Assembly (NCBI GenBank): GCA_013360875.1
Contig: JABWAU010000018.1
Coordinates: forward strand, 1-43,619
Length of the DNA: 43,619 bases
From: Anaerolineales bacterium
Lineage (GTDB): Bacteria; Chloroflexota; Anaerolineae; Anaerolineales; Villigracilaceae
Direction of reading: 5' to 3'
Part shown: piece by piece, positions 29,801 to 38,363 of the stretch
Position numbering within the stretch: position 1 is the first letter of the stretch
How the letters are laid out: each line of letters begins with the position of its first letter
Notes under the pieces: generated by a model
The model's input: the letters and a program-made list of their open reading frames with translations, nothing else
What the model was told of the DNA's origin: nothing
The model's database searches: none
Position numbers and translations under genes: made by a program

Positions 29801-30862
29801 ATGCCTGATATCCTTCCCTTCCTGAAATCCATTATCTCGGTATCCGGTTTATCGGGGCACGAAACGCCCGTTGCCAGACTCGTCGAAGAAAGATGGCGCG
29901 CTCTCGTGGATGAGACAAGCCTCAGCCGAGTCGGCTCGGTGCATGGACTCAAGAAAGGGTCAGGCAAATCGCCGCGTCCCTCCGTGATGATCGCCGCGCA
30001 CATTGACGCCATCGGCATGATGGTCTCCAGCATCGAAGACGGCTTCTTACACATCACGAACGTCGGCGGCATTGACGTGCGCGTATTGCCCGGCGCGCAG
30101 GTGACTGTCCATGCGAGTAGTGGGGAGGAGTTGCCTGCGGTCATTGCGATGCCCCCCACAAAATTCCTGCCCGAATCCGAAGGAGATGGCGTTGTGGCGC
30201 TCAAATACCTGCTCGTGGATACGGGTTTAACCCCGCGCGAAGTGAAAAGGAAAGTACGCGTGGGCGACCTGGTCTCGTTTGCGAACGAACCGATGGAACT
30301 GGCAGGCGACGTGATCTCCGGTCATTCGCTGGATAACCGCGCTTCGGTCGCGGCGTTGACGGTCTGTTTGGAGGAATTGCAGGGGAAGGATCACGTTTGG
30401 GATGTGCGGGCAGTCGGGACGGTCCAGGAAGAGACGAATTATCTCGGCGCGTATACGTCCGCGTTCCAGTTGCGCCCCGATATCGCCATCGCTGTGGACG
30501 GCACATTTGCCAAAGGTCCTGGCGCGAACGGCTGGCAAACACATCCGATGGGGAAGGGCGTGGGTATTTGCATGGGACCGAACATGCACCCGTATTTGCA
30601 CAAGAAACTTACGGAACTTGCGGACAAACTCGAAATTCCCTGGTTTTTGGATGTTGCCCCCAAACATTCCGGCACGGATGCCTACCCGATGCAAACGACG
30701 ATGGAAGGAATTCCCACCGCGCTGATCGAATACCCGCTCCGTTACATGCACACGACGGTCGAGGCGGTTGCCGTGAAGGACCTTCAACGCGCCGGGCGTC
30801 TGCTCGCCGAGTTCATTGTTTCGCTCGATGCGGATTTTGTGAAAGAGATCGTTTGGGAATGA
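29801..30862 (+). CDS. M42-family aminopeptidase, paralogue 1
   Basis: M42 enzymes are cobalt- or zinc-dependent aminopeptidases that form tetrahedral dodecamers and degrade short peptides. The 353-residue protein has the metal ligands: AAHIDAIG, GHSLDNRAS, catalytic Glu pair in VQEETNYLGA, AIAVDG and YMHTTVE. The start abuts the previous stop. It is the most divergent of the three copies. The second M42 gene starts 63 nt later on the same strand. Confidence 0.9.
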   Translation: MPDILPFLKSIISVSGLSGHETPVARLVEERWRALVDETSLSRVGSVHGLKKGSGKSPRPSVMIAAHIDAIGMMVSSIEDGFLHITNVGGIDVRVLPGAQVTVHASSGEELPAVIAMPPTKFLPESEGDGVVALKYLLVDTGLTPREVKRKVRVGDLVSFANEPMELAGDVISGHSLDNRASVAALTVCLEELQGKDHVWDVRAVGTVQEETNYLGAYTSAFQLRPDIAIAVDGTFAKGPGANGWQTHPMGKGVGICMGPNMHPYLHKKLTELADKLEIPWFLDVAPKHSGTDAYPMQTTMEGIPTALIEYPLRYMHTTVEAVAVKDLQRAGRLLAEFIVSLDADFVKEIVWE

Positions 30863-30925
30863 TTTGGGATCGGGAGTCTGCTCCCGTGTACGCCAGCGAT
30901 CTGGCTGAGTCCATAGAGAAAACTT

Positions 30926-31975
30926 ATGCCACCATTTGGAAACCCGCAAATCAAACTGCTCGAAAAACTCTGCAACGCCATTGCCGTCTCCGGCGATGAG
31001 GGCGAGGTGCGTAAGATCGTTCTCGAGGAGGTCGAGCCGTACGCGGACGAGGTCAAGGTGGACGCGCTGGGCAATGTGCTGGCGACCAGGCGCGGGTCAG
31101 GGAAGAAGCGTGTCCGCGTCATGTTGGACGCGCATATAGACGAAGTCGGTTTCTTCATTGTTGGCGAAGACGGCGAGGGAATCTATCGCTTCGAAACCGT
31201 CGGCGGCATGGACGTTCGTTATCTGGTTGGCAAACAGGTTTTCGTCGGGAAGGATCGCGTTCCCGGAGTGATCGGCGGCAAGCCCGTCCATTTGATGGAT
31301 GAGGACGAGATGAAACGCAAGGTGCCGCTGGAGTCCCTGCGAATTGACGTGGGTCTCGGCGGAAAAGTGAAAGTGGGCGACCGCGCAGGCTTTGCCGCGA
31401 AGTTCCGCCGCGCCGGACCTTCGATCATGGCGAAGTCCATTGACAACCGCATCGGCGTCGCGACGTTGATCGAGTTGCTGAAACGCGCGCCATCGAATAT
31501 TGACCTGTGCGCGGCGTTTGCCGTGCAGGAGGAGATCGGCCTGCGCGGCGCGAAGGTGGCGGCGCAATACTTTCAGCCCGATATGGCGATCGCCATTGAT
31601 GCGACGCCCGCGTACGACCTGCCCGTTCACGACGGGGATGAAAATACGGCATACAACACGAAACTCGGATCGGGTCCCGCGATCTACATTGCGGACGGTT
31701 CGACTCTTCACGACCCGCGTCTTGTCCGCTTACTAGGTGAAGTGGGCGACGCTGAAAACGTTCCCCATCAATTCCGCCAACCCGGCGGGGGCGGAACGGA
31801 CTCGGGAGCGATTCAGCGTGCGCTGGGCGGCATCCCGACTGTTTCGGTTTCCGTCCCGCATCGTTATAATCATTCTCCGATCAGCGTCTCGCGCGTGGAG
31901 GATTGGAAGAACACGATCAATCTGCTTCACGCCGCGTTGAAGCGCATCACGCCATCGCTCCTTGCCAACCGTTAA
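30926..31975 (+). CDS. M42-family aminopeptidase, paralogue 2
   Basis: The protein has 349 residues. Ligand motifs are DAHIDEVGFF, SIDNRIGVA, AVQEEIGLRGA, AIAIDATPA and HRYNHSPIS. VKVDALGNVLATRRG near the start is typical of the family and shared with paralogue 3. No strong Shine-Dalgarno is visible at the ATG. It lies within a run of four peptidase-like genes, which suggests a coordinated peptide-degradation role in the cytosol. Confidence 0.9.
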   Translation: MPPFGNPQIKLLEKLCNAIAVSGDEGEVRKIVLEEVEPYADEVKVDALGNVLATRRGSGKKRVRVMLDAHIDEVGFFIVGEDGEGIYRFETVGGMDVRYLVGKQVFVGKDRVPGVIGGKPVHLMDEDEMKRKVPLESLRIDVGLGGKVKVGDRAGFAAKFRRAGPSIMAKSIDNRIGVATLIELLKRAPSNIDLCAAFAVQEEIGLRGAKVAAQYFQPDMAIAIDATPAYDLPVHDGDENTAYNTKLGSGPAIYIADGSTLHDPRLVRLLGEVGDAENVPHQFRQPGGGGTDSGAIQRALGGIPTVSVSVPHRYNHSPISVSRVEDWKNTINLLHAALKRITPSLLANR

Positions 31976-31989
31976 CCTCCTTCTTCTCT

Positions 31990-32021
31990 GTTTACCCGCC
32001 TACTTGCCCACTTTCCACTTT
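31990..32021. repeat. Short octamer-like repeat between peptidase genes
   Basis: Four 8-nt units can be aligned: GTTTACCC, GCCTACTT, GCCCACTT, TCCACTTT. They fill the gap before the S51-like gene. Confidence 0.4.
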
Positions 32022-32032
32022 ACAGGTGCCTT

Positions 32033-32743
32033 ATGAATGGACTCATCACTCTCCTCGGCTCCGGTGAATATCTCCCCGTCATGGAGCCGGTTGACCGTCA
32101 CTTGCTCGCCAGCCTGAACCTGAACGGACGCAAACCGCGCGTCGCCTGCCTGCCCACCGCCGCCGGGAAGGAGGGCGACAGAAGCGTCACTCGCTGGTCG
32201 AGCATGGGAATCGCGCACTTCGAAAAACTCGGCGCGGACGTGAACGCGCCGCGTATCATTGACCGTCAGTCCGCAGACGACCCGCAATGGGAATCGTTCC
32301 TCGAGAACGCGGACCTGATCTACTTTTCCGGCGGAAACCCCGGCTACCTGTACCAAACCATGAACGGAAGCCGCGCCTGGAACGCCGCGCTCCGTGCCTG
32401 GAAGCGCGGCGCGATCTACGCGGGTTGCTCGGCGGGCGCGATGATCCTTGCCAGACAAATGCCTCGTTTTCGCCTCGCGCAAACACAACCGGGGTTTGGC
32501 ATCCTCCCGGTTGAATACGTCATGCCTCATTTCGATGCGATCCCCCTTGTCTTCAAGCCGCTCGTCGCTGCCCTGAAAGGCAAACTCAAAGCGGATGGGC
32601 GAATGCTTGGCATTGACGAAAACACCGCCCTCGTCGGAACGCTTGGCGGCGAATGGACGGTGATGGGAAAAAGCAAGGTTCACATTTTTACACGAGCAGG
32701 CGAACAAATCTATGAAATGGGACAAACCCTCACGCTCGATTGA
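32033..32743 (+). CDS. S51-like serine peptidase (peptidase E/cyanophycinase type)
   Basis: The protein has 236 residues. It shows the class I glutaminase-like fold of family S51: LLGSGEYLPVME at the start, YFSGGNPGYLYQTM near residue 97 and the nucleophile Ser in YAGCSAGAMIL near 130, with MPHFDAIP as the likely His region. Family members cleave Asp-X dipeptides or cyanophycin. The exact substrate is not clear. It lies between M42 paralogues 2 and 3 in the same direction. No cyanophycin synthetase is present in the window. Confidence 0.82.
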   Translation: MNGLITLLGSGEYLPVMEPVDRHLLASLNLNGRKPRVACLPTAAGKEGDRSVTRWSSMGIAHFEKLGADVNAPRIIDRQSADDPQWESFLENADLIYFSGGNPGYLYQTMNGSRAWNAALRAWKRGAIYAGCSAGAMILARQMPRFRLAQTQPGFGILPVEYVMPHFDAIPLVFKPLVAALKGKLKADGRMLGIDENTALVGTLGGEWTVMGKSKVHIFTRAGEQIYEMGQTLTLD

Positions 32744-32783
32744 CTGCCAATCCGCCGAACCATCGAACTAATAAACTACCTCA

Positions 32784-33809
32784 ATGAAAACACTTCTCAA
32801 ACAACTTACTGAAACATTCGGGCCCTCCGGCTACGAAGGCGACGTCCGCAAACTGGTGCGCGCCGAAGTCGAACCTTTTGCCGACGAGCTCAAAGTGGAC
32901 GCGCTCGGCAACCTCATCGTCCGCAAAAAGCCGCTCAAAGGAACGAAGGACGCGAAGAAGATCATGATCGCCGCGCACATGGACGAGATCGGACTCATGG
33001 TCAGCCACGTGGACGAAAACGGCTTCGTCCGCTTCTCGGCGATCGGCGGCGTTTTCAGGCGCTACGTCCCCGGCGGACGCGTCCGCTTTTTGAACGGAAC
33101 GCAGGGCGTGATCGGGTACGACCGCCTCGATAACATCAACGAACTGCCCGCGCTCGATAAAGTTTATATTGATGTTGGTGCGGCGGGCAAAAAGGACTGT
33201 CCCGTAAAAATCGGCGACGTTGCCGCATTCGATCGTCCGTTTACCGAAATGGGAAACCGCCTCGTCGCCAAATCCATGGACGACCGCGTCGGCGTGCTGG
33301 TCGCCATCGAAACCTTGCGCTCTCTGACTCTTCCATACGCTCAGGGCGGCGCATCCACTCCACACGACCTTTACTTCGTCTTCACCACGCAGGAGGAGGT
33401 CGGCGTGCGCGGCGCGGCAACCTCCGCATACGGGGTTGATCCCGATCTTGGCATCGCGCTGGACGTGACGCCGGCCGGCGACACGCCGAAAGCCCTCAAA
33501 ATGGAAATGGCGCTTGGCAAAGGTCCCTGCATTAAGATCCAGGATCCGGGCATGATCGCCGACCCGCGCGTTGTCCAATGGATGATCCGCACCGCGGAGA
33601 AAAACAAAATCCCCTATCAGCGCGAGGTATTGCTCATGGGCAGCACCGACGCGCGCGCCATCCAACTCGCGCGCGCCGGCGTCCCTGCGGGATGTCTCTC
33701 CATACCTGTCCGTTATGTCCACTCGCCCTCCGAAATGGTGGATTACTCCGACGTGCAGAATTCAGTCAAACTGTTGACCGCCCTCCTGCGCGCGCCGATC
33801 GGGCTGTGA
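32784..33809 (+). CDS. M42-family aminopeptidase, paralogue 3
   Basis: The protein has 341 residues. Ligand motifs are AAHMDEIGLM, KSMDDRVGVL, TTQEEVGVRGA, ALDVTPAGD and RYVHSPSEM. It is closest in style to the YsdC/FrvX branch. Its stop overlaps the start of the solute-binding lipoprotein gene (TGATG), so the two are translationally coupled. It is the last peptidase of the cluster. Confidence 0.92.
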   Translation: MKTLLKQLTETFGPSGYEGDVRKLVRAEVEPFADELKVDALGNLIVRKKPLKGTKDAKKIMIAAHMDEIGLMVSHVDENGFVRFSAIGGVFRRYVPGGRVRFLNGTQGVIGYDRLDNINELPALDKVYIDVGAAGKKDCPVKIGDVAAFDRPFTEMGNRLVAKSMDDRVGVLVAIETLRSLTLPYAQGGASTPHDLYFVFTTQEEVGVRGAATSAYGVDPDLGIALDVTPAGDTPKALKMEMALGKGPCIKIQDPGMIADPRVVQWMIRTAEKNKIPYQREVLLMGSTDARAIQLARAGVPAGCLSIPVRYVHSPSEMVDYSDVQNSVKLLTALLRAPIGL

Positions 33810-35071
33810 TGATGAAACGCGCTTTGCGGATCGCGCAACTCGCGCTGACCCTCCTGCTCGTTGGATGCTCGTCCCTCGCCCCGCTTCTTGCCACGCCGAC
33901 ACCTGCTCCTGTCCCTCGAGCCACCTCCACGCCTGAAGCGATTCCCACCCCCACCGCCGCGACGACTAATCAACCGCGCCTTCTGCGCGTCTGGCTTCCG
34001 CCGCGATTCGATCCCAATGCAGAGACGCCCGCCGCCGAACTGTTCAAGCGCCGCCTGCTCGAATTCGAGGGCGAATATCCGGGCATCCGTATCGAAGTCC
34101 GAATCAAATCGGAAGCGGACATCCTGAACGCGCTGTCCATTACCGACAACGCCGCGCCCGCCTCCATGCCGGACCTGATCGCGCTATCCCACACCGACAT
34201 GCAAGCCGCGGTCTCTGCGGGCTTACTGCACTCCTTCGACGGCTTGACGACCCTTCCGCAGGACCCCGACTGGTATGCCTTTGCCCGCGACCTGGGAAAA
34301 CTGCAAGACATCGAATACGGCATCCCGTTCGCAGGCGACGTCCTGCTCGCCGTATATCGCCCTGCCGTTTTCGAAGAACCTCCGTCCGCGTGGGAGGCGC
34401 TTATCGAATCGAACGTCCCCGTCGCCTTCCCCGCCGCCGACCCGAAGGCGCTCTTCTCCCTCTCCCTGTATCTTTCGGAGGGCGCGCAGACCGTGAAGAA
34501 CCAGGGCGGGGTCGCGTTGGACGAAGAATCCCTCCTCCGATTGTTGTTCTTTCAGAAACAGGCGATTGATGCGGGCACGTTTCCCCGCTCCATCATGGAT
34601 CATCAAACGGACGAACAATCCCTCCAGTTGTATCGAGCGGGCGGCGCGGACCTGGCGATTGTCTGGGCGTCCAGCGACCTCCCAGCCCCAGGCGGACGAT
34701 ACGCCCCGTTGCCGGGGTTGAACAACCTCCCATATTCCCTCGGCGATGGCTGGGTGTGGGCGTTGGCGGGTTCGGACCTGGAAAACCAGCCGTTGGCGGT
34801 GGAACTGGCTTCGTATCTCGTCGAAAGCAGTTACATGTCCGAGTGGACGCGCGCGGTTGGATATTTGCCCACACGCCCGCAGGCTCTGGCGGGATGGGAC
34901 GACGAGGACTTGAAGAACTCGATTGGAGAGGCTTTGCGATCCGCCCACCCTGTCCCTTCTGAAGAGTCATTATCTGTGGTGGGACCGCTTTTGCAGGAGG
35001 CGTTGATCCGCCTCTATAATGGGGAACAGCCCGAAGCCGTGGCGCGAAGCGTGATCGAATCCGCAAAATAA
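33809..35071 (+). CDS. ABC-type solute-binding lipoprotein (family 1-like)
   Basis: The protein has 420 residues. A signal peptide ends LLLVGC (Cys 20), then a Thr/Pro-rich linker. The mature domain (from about residue 57, LRVWLPPRFDP) has the features of family 1 extracellular binding proteins: FEGEYPGIRIEVRI, DLIALSHTDM, GIPFAGDVLLAVYR, and a late WTRAVGYLPTR, where such proteins close the ligand cleft. No permease or ATPase gene is adjacent, so it is an orphan or uses a remote transporter. It starts inside the stop of the third M42 gene. Confidence 0.85.
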   Translation: MMKRALRIAQLALTLLLVGCSSLAPLLATPTPAPVPRATSTPEAIPTPTAATTNQPRLLRVWLPPRFDPNAETPAAELFKRRLLEFEGEYPGIRIEVRIKSEADILNALSITDNAAPASMPDLIALSHTDMQAAVSAGLLHSFDGLTTLPQDPDWYAFARDLGKLQDIEYGIPFAGDVLLAVYRPAVFEEPPSAWEALIESNVPVAFPAADPKALFSLSLYLSEGAQTVKNQGGVALDEESLLRLLFFQKQAIDAGTFPRSIMDHQTDEQSLQLYRAGGADLAIVWASSDLPAPGGRYAPLPGLNNLPYSLGDGWVWALAGSDLENQPLAVELASYLVESSYMSEWTRAVGYLPTRPQALAGWDDEDLKNSIGEALRSAHPVPSEESLSVVGPLLQEALIRLYNGEQPEAVARSVIESAK

Positions 35072-35105
35072 AAGAGACGGTCGCCCGAAGCGACCGTCTC
35101 TTTTT
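35071..35105. terminator. Bidirectional terminator between converging genes
   Basis: AAAGAGACGGTCGC, loop CCGAA, GCGACCGTCTCTTT is a 14-bp perfect stem followed by TT. It begins at the last base of the binding-protein stop and abuts the DUF456 stop. Confidence 0.9.
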
Positions 35106-35626
35106 CATAGCCACGCCCATAACATCCACGAGCCGATCATCGTAATACCGATCAAAAACCTCGCGCCGAACGCCCAGCCCCATCCGATCATGTACGCCTT
35201 CGTGGATTGCAAGGCTTCGTCGCGATCCTTCAACCTTCCCAGTTCCGCGAGGAACAATCCCAGCGGCGCGGCAATCAGACCGACCAGCGGCGTGAAGAAA
35301 ACGCTGACGACGATCCCCGCCGCGAACGCGATCAAGATCGAACTCCAAGGGGTGTTATTTTCGCGTACCTTCTTTGCGATGATCAGGTTATCCACAATGT
35401 TGCCGCCGATCATCAGGAGGGTGGTGAAGACGAATGCAAACCATTCCCAGCCGGTCATGTTTCCCTGAATGGCTCGGACAATCGTATAAGGCAGTATTCC
35501 AAGAAACCACATGATCGTAAGCCCTGGGAAAACTGGCACGATCAAACTCACCAACCCAACGAGGAGAACGGCGAGAATTATGGTTTCAAATATGACTTGC
35601 GGTAAGAGTTGGAGCCATTCAGGCAT
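35105..35626 (-). CDS. DUF456-family membrane protein
   Basis: The protein has 173 residues and about four helices. LLVGLVSLIVPVFPGLTIMW near residue 20 is the DUF456 signature, and a second Gly-rich hairpin (GIVVSVFFTPLVGLIAAPLG) follows. AAAGGAAA precedes the ATG. Its function is unknown. It lies downstream of serS on the same strand, separated by an inverted repeat. Confidence 0.8.
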   Translation of the reverse strand: MPEWLQLLPQVIFETIILAVLLVGLVSLIVPVFPGLTIMWFLGILPYTIVRAIQGNMTGWEWFAFVFTTLLMIGGNIVDNLIIAKKVRENNTPWSSILIAFAAGIVVSVFFTPLVGLIAAPLGLFLAELGRLKDRDEALQSTKAYMIGWGWAFGARFLIGITMIGSWMLWAWL

Positions 35627-35640
35627 ATGATTTCCTTTTT

Positions 35641-35672
35641 AGACCTGCGAGGTCTTAAAACCTCACAGGTCT
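35641..35672 (-). terminator. Inverted repeat after serS
   Basis: AGACCTGCGAGGT and ACCTCACAGGTCT pair at 12 of 13 positions around CTTAAA. A T-run is absent, so it may be a dispersed repeat used as a weak terminator. Confidence 0.5.
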
Positions 35673-35686
35673 AAAGGTCTGTTGAA

Positions 35687-36961
35687 TTATCCGATCACGT
35701 CCACGCCGCCCATCCACGGACGGAGCACTTCAGGCACGAGGATCGAGCCATCCGCCTGCTGATTGTTCTCCATGACGGCGATCAGCGTGCGGGGAAGTCC
35801 GAGACCCGATCCGTTCAACGTGTGGACGAAGCGCGCCTTGCCGCCGTCGGCGGGACGATATTTTATATTCGCACGCCGCGCCTGGAAGTCGCGCACGTTC
35901 GAAACCGATGAGACCTCCAACCACTCGTTGCATCCCGCCGCCCAGACTTCGATGTCGTAAGTGATGGCTGAGCCGAAGCCCAGGTCGCCCGTGCAAAGTT
36001 GTTTGACGCGGTAGGGAAGCCCCAGCGCGGCGCAGGTCTCTTCGGCGTCTTTCAACATCTTTTCGAGCATGGCGTCCGACTCTTCGGGTTTGGCGTAGAT
36101 GTACATCTCGACCTTGTCGAACTGATGCCCGCGTTTGATGCCGCGCACATCGCGCCCCGCGCTCATCTTTTCGCGGCGGAAGCAGGGCGTGTACCCCGTG
36201 TAAAGTAGGGGCAATTGCGCCTCGTCGAGAATCTCGTCCATGTGCAAGCCTGTCAGCGGCACCTCGGCGGTAGGCACGAAATACAATTCCTCTTCGTGGT
36301 CTTTATACAGGTTGTCGGCAAACTTGGGCAATTGACCCGCGCCGTACACCGTATCGTATTTCACCATGAAGGGCAGGTATTTTTCTGTGTAGCCCTGTCC
36401 ACCATTCGTGTGCAGGTCGAGCATGAAGGCGATCAAGGCGCGTTGCAAGCGCGCGCCGGGTCCGCTCAGGACGTAAAAGCGTGAGCCGGTGATCTTGGTG
36501 CCGCGTTCGAAGTCAATCACGCCGAGTGCGGGACCAAGATCCCAATGCGGTTTGGGTTCGAAGTCGAATTCGGGGAGTTCGCCAATCGTTTTGATGACGA
36601 CGTTTTCCTCCTCGGATGCGCCTATCGGCGTGCGTTCATCCGGGACGTTGGGCAGGGAGGCGGTCAATGCGGTCAACTCCGCCTCGACGTCTGTCACCTG
36701 CTTATCGAGCGCGGCGATCCTGCCACCGACCTCGCGCATCCCGGAAATCTTCTTTTCGCGTTCCGCCGCGTCTTTCATCCTACCGATCTCTTTCGAGACG
36801 GCGTTGCGTTCCGCCTTCAATTTCTCCACTTCGGTGAGAAGGGCGCGGCGCTTTTCATCCAGTTTGAGGATGTCGTCCACAGGGGACGCGTCCATCTGGC
36901 GATTCCTGAGCGCCGTGCGGATGAGGTCGGGATTTTCGCGAATCAAATTCAGATCCAACAT
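35687..36961 (-). CDS. serS: Seryl-tRNA synthetase
   Basis: The enzyme charges tRNA-Ser and tRNA-Sec with serine. The 424-residue protein starts [18 protein letters not shown]. Residues 30-105 form the long coiled-coil arm that holds the tRNA variable arm. The class II core has motif 2 ([18 protein letters not shown], then HQFDKVEMY) and motif 3 ([17 protein letters not shown]). GGAGG precedes the ATG at 36961; an in-frame ATG at 37030 lies in the RNA leader. Expression is very probably controlled by the T-box upstream. Confidence 0.96.
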   Translation of the reverse strand: MLDLNLIRENPDLIRTALRNRQMDASPVDDILKLDEKRRALLTEVEKLKAERNAVSKEIGRMKDAAEREKKISGMREVGGRIAALDKQVTDVEAELTALTASLPNVPDERTPIGASEEENVVIKTIGELPEFDFEPKPHWDLGPALGVIDFERGTKITGSRFYVLSGPGARLQRALIAFMLDLHTNGGQGYTEKYLPFMVKYDTVYGAGQLPKFADNLYKDHEEELYFVPTAEVPLTGLHMDEILDEAQLPLLYTGYTPCFRREKMSAGRDVRGIKRGHQFDKVEMYIYAKPEESDAMLEKMLKDAEETCAALGLPYRVKQLCTGDLGFGSAITYDIEVWAAGCNEWLEVSSVSNVRDFQARRANIKYRPADGGKARFVHTLNGSGLGLPRTLIAVMENNQQADGSILVPEVLRPWMGGVDVIG

Positions 36962-37344
36962 GATGCACCTCCGATGCAATTTGGAATCCATCAGCTTGCT
37001 GATGGTGTGGAGCAATCTCCACGATTCCATAGGAATAGAATACGCCCCCGGTCCGTTTGCAGGACGAGGGGGCGTCTCGTGGTGCCACCTGCTTTACCCC
37101 CACCGCTCCTTCGGAGCACCTCCCCCATTTTCTTTGAAAATGGGGGAGGCTGGGAGGGGTCTCTCAGCCTGCGCTGTAACGGGCGCTCGCGTCCCTCTTA
37201 CGATATGACGCAAAATAAATTTTGCGCTACATCCCTGCGAGGGCGACCCGGTGAAGGGGATTTCGCTGTCTGCCCGGTTGCCTCGCATCGGCCGGCAACT
37301 TTCTGGACGGTTGAACAGGTACTTGTCTTCACGCTGTCTTATTG
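36962..37344 (-). ncRNA. T-box riboswitch of serS
   Basis: On the minus strand the T-box sequence AGGTGGCACCACGAG (37090-37076) closely matches AGGGTGGNACCGCG. It is followed by a terminator, ACGCCCCC/GGGGGCGT (37075-37042), with a moderate T-rich tail. Stem I is closed by GTGAAG (37332-37327) and CTTCAC (37256-37251). An AGTA motif lies on its 5' side, TCC (37260-37258, a Ser codon) is the likely specifier, and a GTTGCC/GGCAAC stem carries a GATG apical loop. Uncharged tRNA-Ser should favour the antiterminator. A dispersed hairpin repeat (37120-37157) is embedded between stem I and the T-box. Confidence 0.85.
37120..37157. repeat. Hairpin repeat with GGAGGCTGGGAGG inside the T-box leader
   Basis: CTCCCCCATTTTC, TTT, GAAAATGGGGGAG is a 13-bp perfect stem, followed by the 13-mer GGAGGCTGGGAGG also found before lysS (4599-4611). 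Confidence 0.65.
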
Positions 37345-37350
37345 GGCGTG

Positions 37351-37378
37351 ATTATACTCTCGCGGAAGGATGTGTCAA
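37351..37378 (-). promoter_or_regulatory. Promoter of the serS T-box leader
   Basis: On the minus strand TTGACA and TATAAT are 16 nt apart. Transcription would start near 37344. Confidence 0.8.
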
Positions 37379-37380
37379 GT

Positions 37381-37595
37381 TTGGGTTTTTGGCGATTTGC
37401 CCACAATGCGCAGGAAGCGTTCTCTAACGCTGGCAGGAGGCAATGGAGAATACACCCTGCGCGTGGGATGCGGGTAATCACCAGTGGGTTTTGGAAGGAT
37501 CATGGATCGGCGCGGTAAAAGCCCATTGGGCGGGATCAGGCGCCGGTTAGGTCCGAAGCGGGATTTTCCGTCCCGGTTAATGGGAGATTAAGTTG
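37381..37595. other. GC-rich spacer with no recognised gene
   Basis: Several short pairings are possible (for example GCAGG/CCTGC and CGGGA/TCCCG near its right end), but no known RNA family or convincing reading frame is recognised between the divergent serS and response regulator promoters. Confidence 0.4.
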
Positions 37596-37604
37596 TGGTA
37601 TATT
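37596..37604 (+). promoter_or_regulatory. Extended -10 promoter of the OmpR-type regulator
   Basis: TGGTATATT is an extended -10. The start near 37611 leaves a very short leader with AGGAG before the ATG at 37624. Confidence 0.55.
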
Positions 37605-37623
37605 TTGGTCAGGAGCAACGATT

Positions 37624-38301
37624 ATGAACGAGCGTATCCTGATCATCGAAGACGACCAGCAGATCCTGAAACTGCTTCAACGCGGTCTGGCTTACGAAGG
37701 CTATACCGTGGACACCGCCACCGACGGACGCATGGGTTTGATCCTTGCCCGCGACCATACGCCCGATCTTGTGATCCTGGACTGGATGCTGCCCGGCATG
37801 GACGGATTGGAAGTCTGCCATCGCCTGCGCACGGGCGGCTCGATCCCCATTTTGATGTTGACCGCAAAGGACACCGTGCAGGACCGCATCCAGGGGCTGG
37901 ACGCGGGCGCGGACGATTACATGATCAAGCCGTTCAATCTGGATGAGTTGCTGGCGCGCGTGCGGGCGTTGCTGCGGCGAACGCAACCCGAACGCATCCC
38001 GGTTTTGAAGTTTGCGGATTTATCGTTGGATACGGGTTCGAGACAAGCCTCGCGCGGCGACCGCGCCATTTCGCTGACCGCTAAGGAATATGAACTGCTC
38101 GAGTTGTTCCTGCGTCATCCGAAGCAGGTGTTGACGCGTGAAGTGATCTTCGACCGCGTGTGGGGATACGACTTCGGCGGCGAGAGCAACGTGCTCGAGG
38201 TGTACATCCGTTACCTGCGACAGAAACTGGAGAGCGATGGGGAGCCGCGCCTGATCCATACCGTGCGCGGTGTGGGCTATGTATTGCGCGAGAATCCGTA
38301 G
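37624..38301 (+). CDS. OmpR/PhoB-type response regulator
   Basis: The protein has 225 residues. The receiver domain (3-115) has IIEDDQQI, phosphoacceptor Asp in [13 protein letters not shown], and Lys in [10 protein letters not shown]. The C-terminal winged helix (about 128-223) has [20 protein letters not shown], the recognition helix region [15 protein letters not shown] and the closing [18 protein letters not shown] precedes the ATG. The partner kinase starts 62 nt after its stop, and that gap is filled by a heptamer array. Confidence 0.95.
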   Translation: MNERILIIEDDQQILKLLQRGLAYEGYTVDTATDGRMGLILARDHTPDLVILDWMLPGMDGLEVCHRLRTGGSIPILMLTAKDTVQDRIQGLDAGADDYMIKPFNLDELLARVRALLRRTQPERIPVLKFADLSLDTGSRQASRGDRAISLTAKEYELLELFLRHPKQVLTREVIFDRVWGYDFGGESNVLEVYIRYLRQKLESDGEPRLIHTVRGVGYVLRENP

Positions 38302-38311
38302 CGCGTTGATC

Positions 38312-38360
38312 GCAATTCGCAATTCGCAATTCACAATTTGCAAATCGTCAATCGTCAATC
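38312..38360. repeat. Heptamer array between response regulator and kinase genes
   Basis: Seven 7-nt units: GCAATTC three times, ACAATTT, GCAAATC, then GTCAATC twice. The array ends three nt before the kinase ATG and replaces any ribosome binding site. Confidence 0.75.
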
Positions 38361-38363
38361 GTA

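Noticed and set aside
29599-30204. Minus-strand open frame of 201 codons opposite the Thr/Pro-rich and M42 genes
   Set aside because: It is the antisense of low-complexity and catalytic sequence, with Ser/Val-rich nonsense composition and no start signal.
36962-37030. Longer serS starting at 37030
   Set aside because: It would begin in the T-box leader; the family start [10 protein letters not shown] at 36961 has GGAGG upstream.
37381-37595. Possible structured RNA (SRP RNA or riboswitch) with GGTTAGGTCCGAAG
   Set aside because: The SRP core GGTCAGG-CCGGAAGGAAGC is not present and the promoter of the next gene lies downstream of it; no known family fits.
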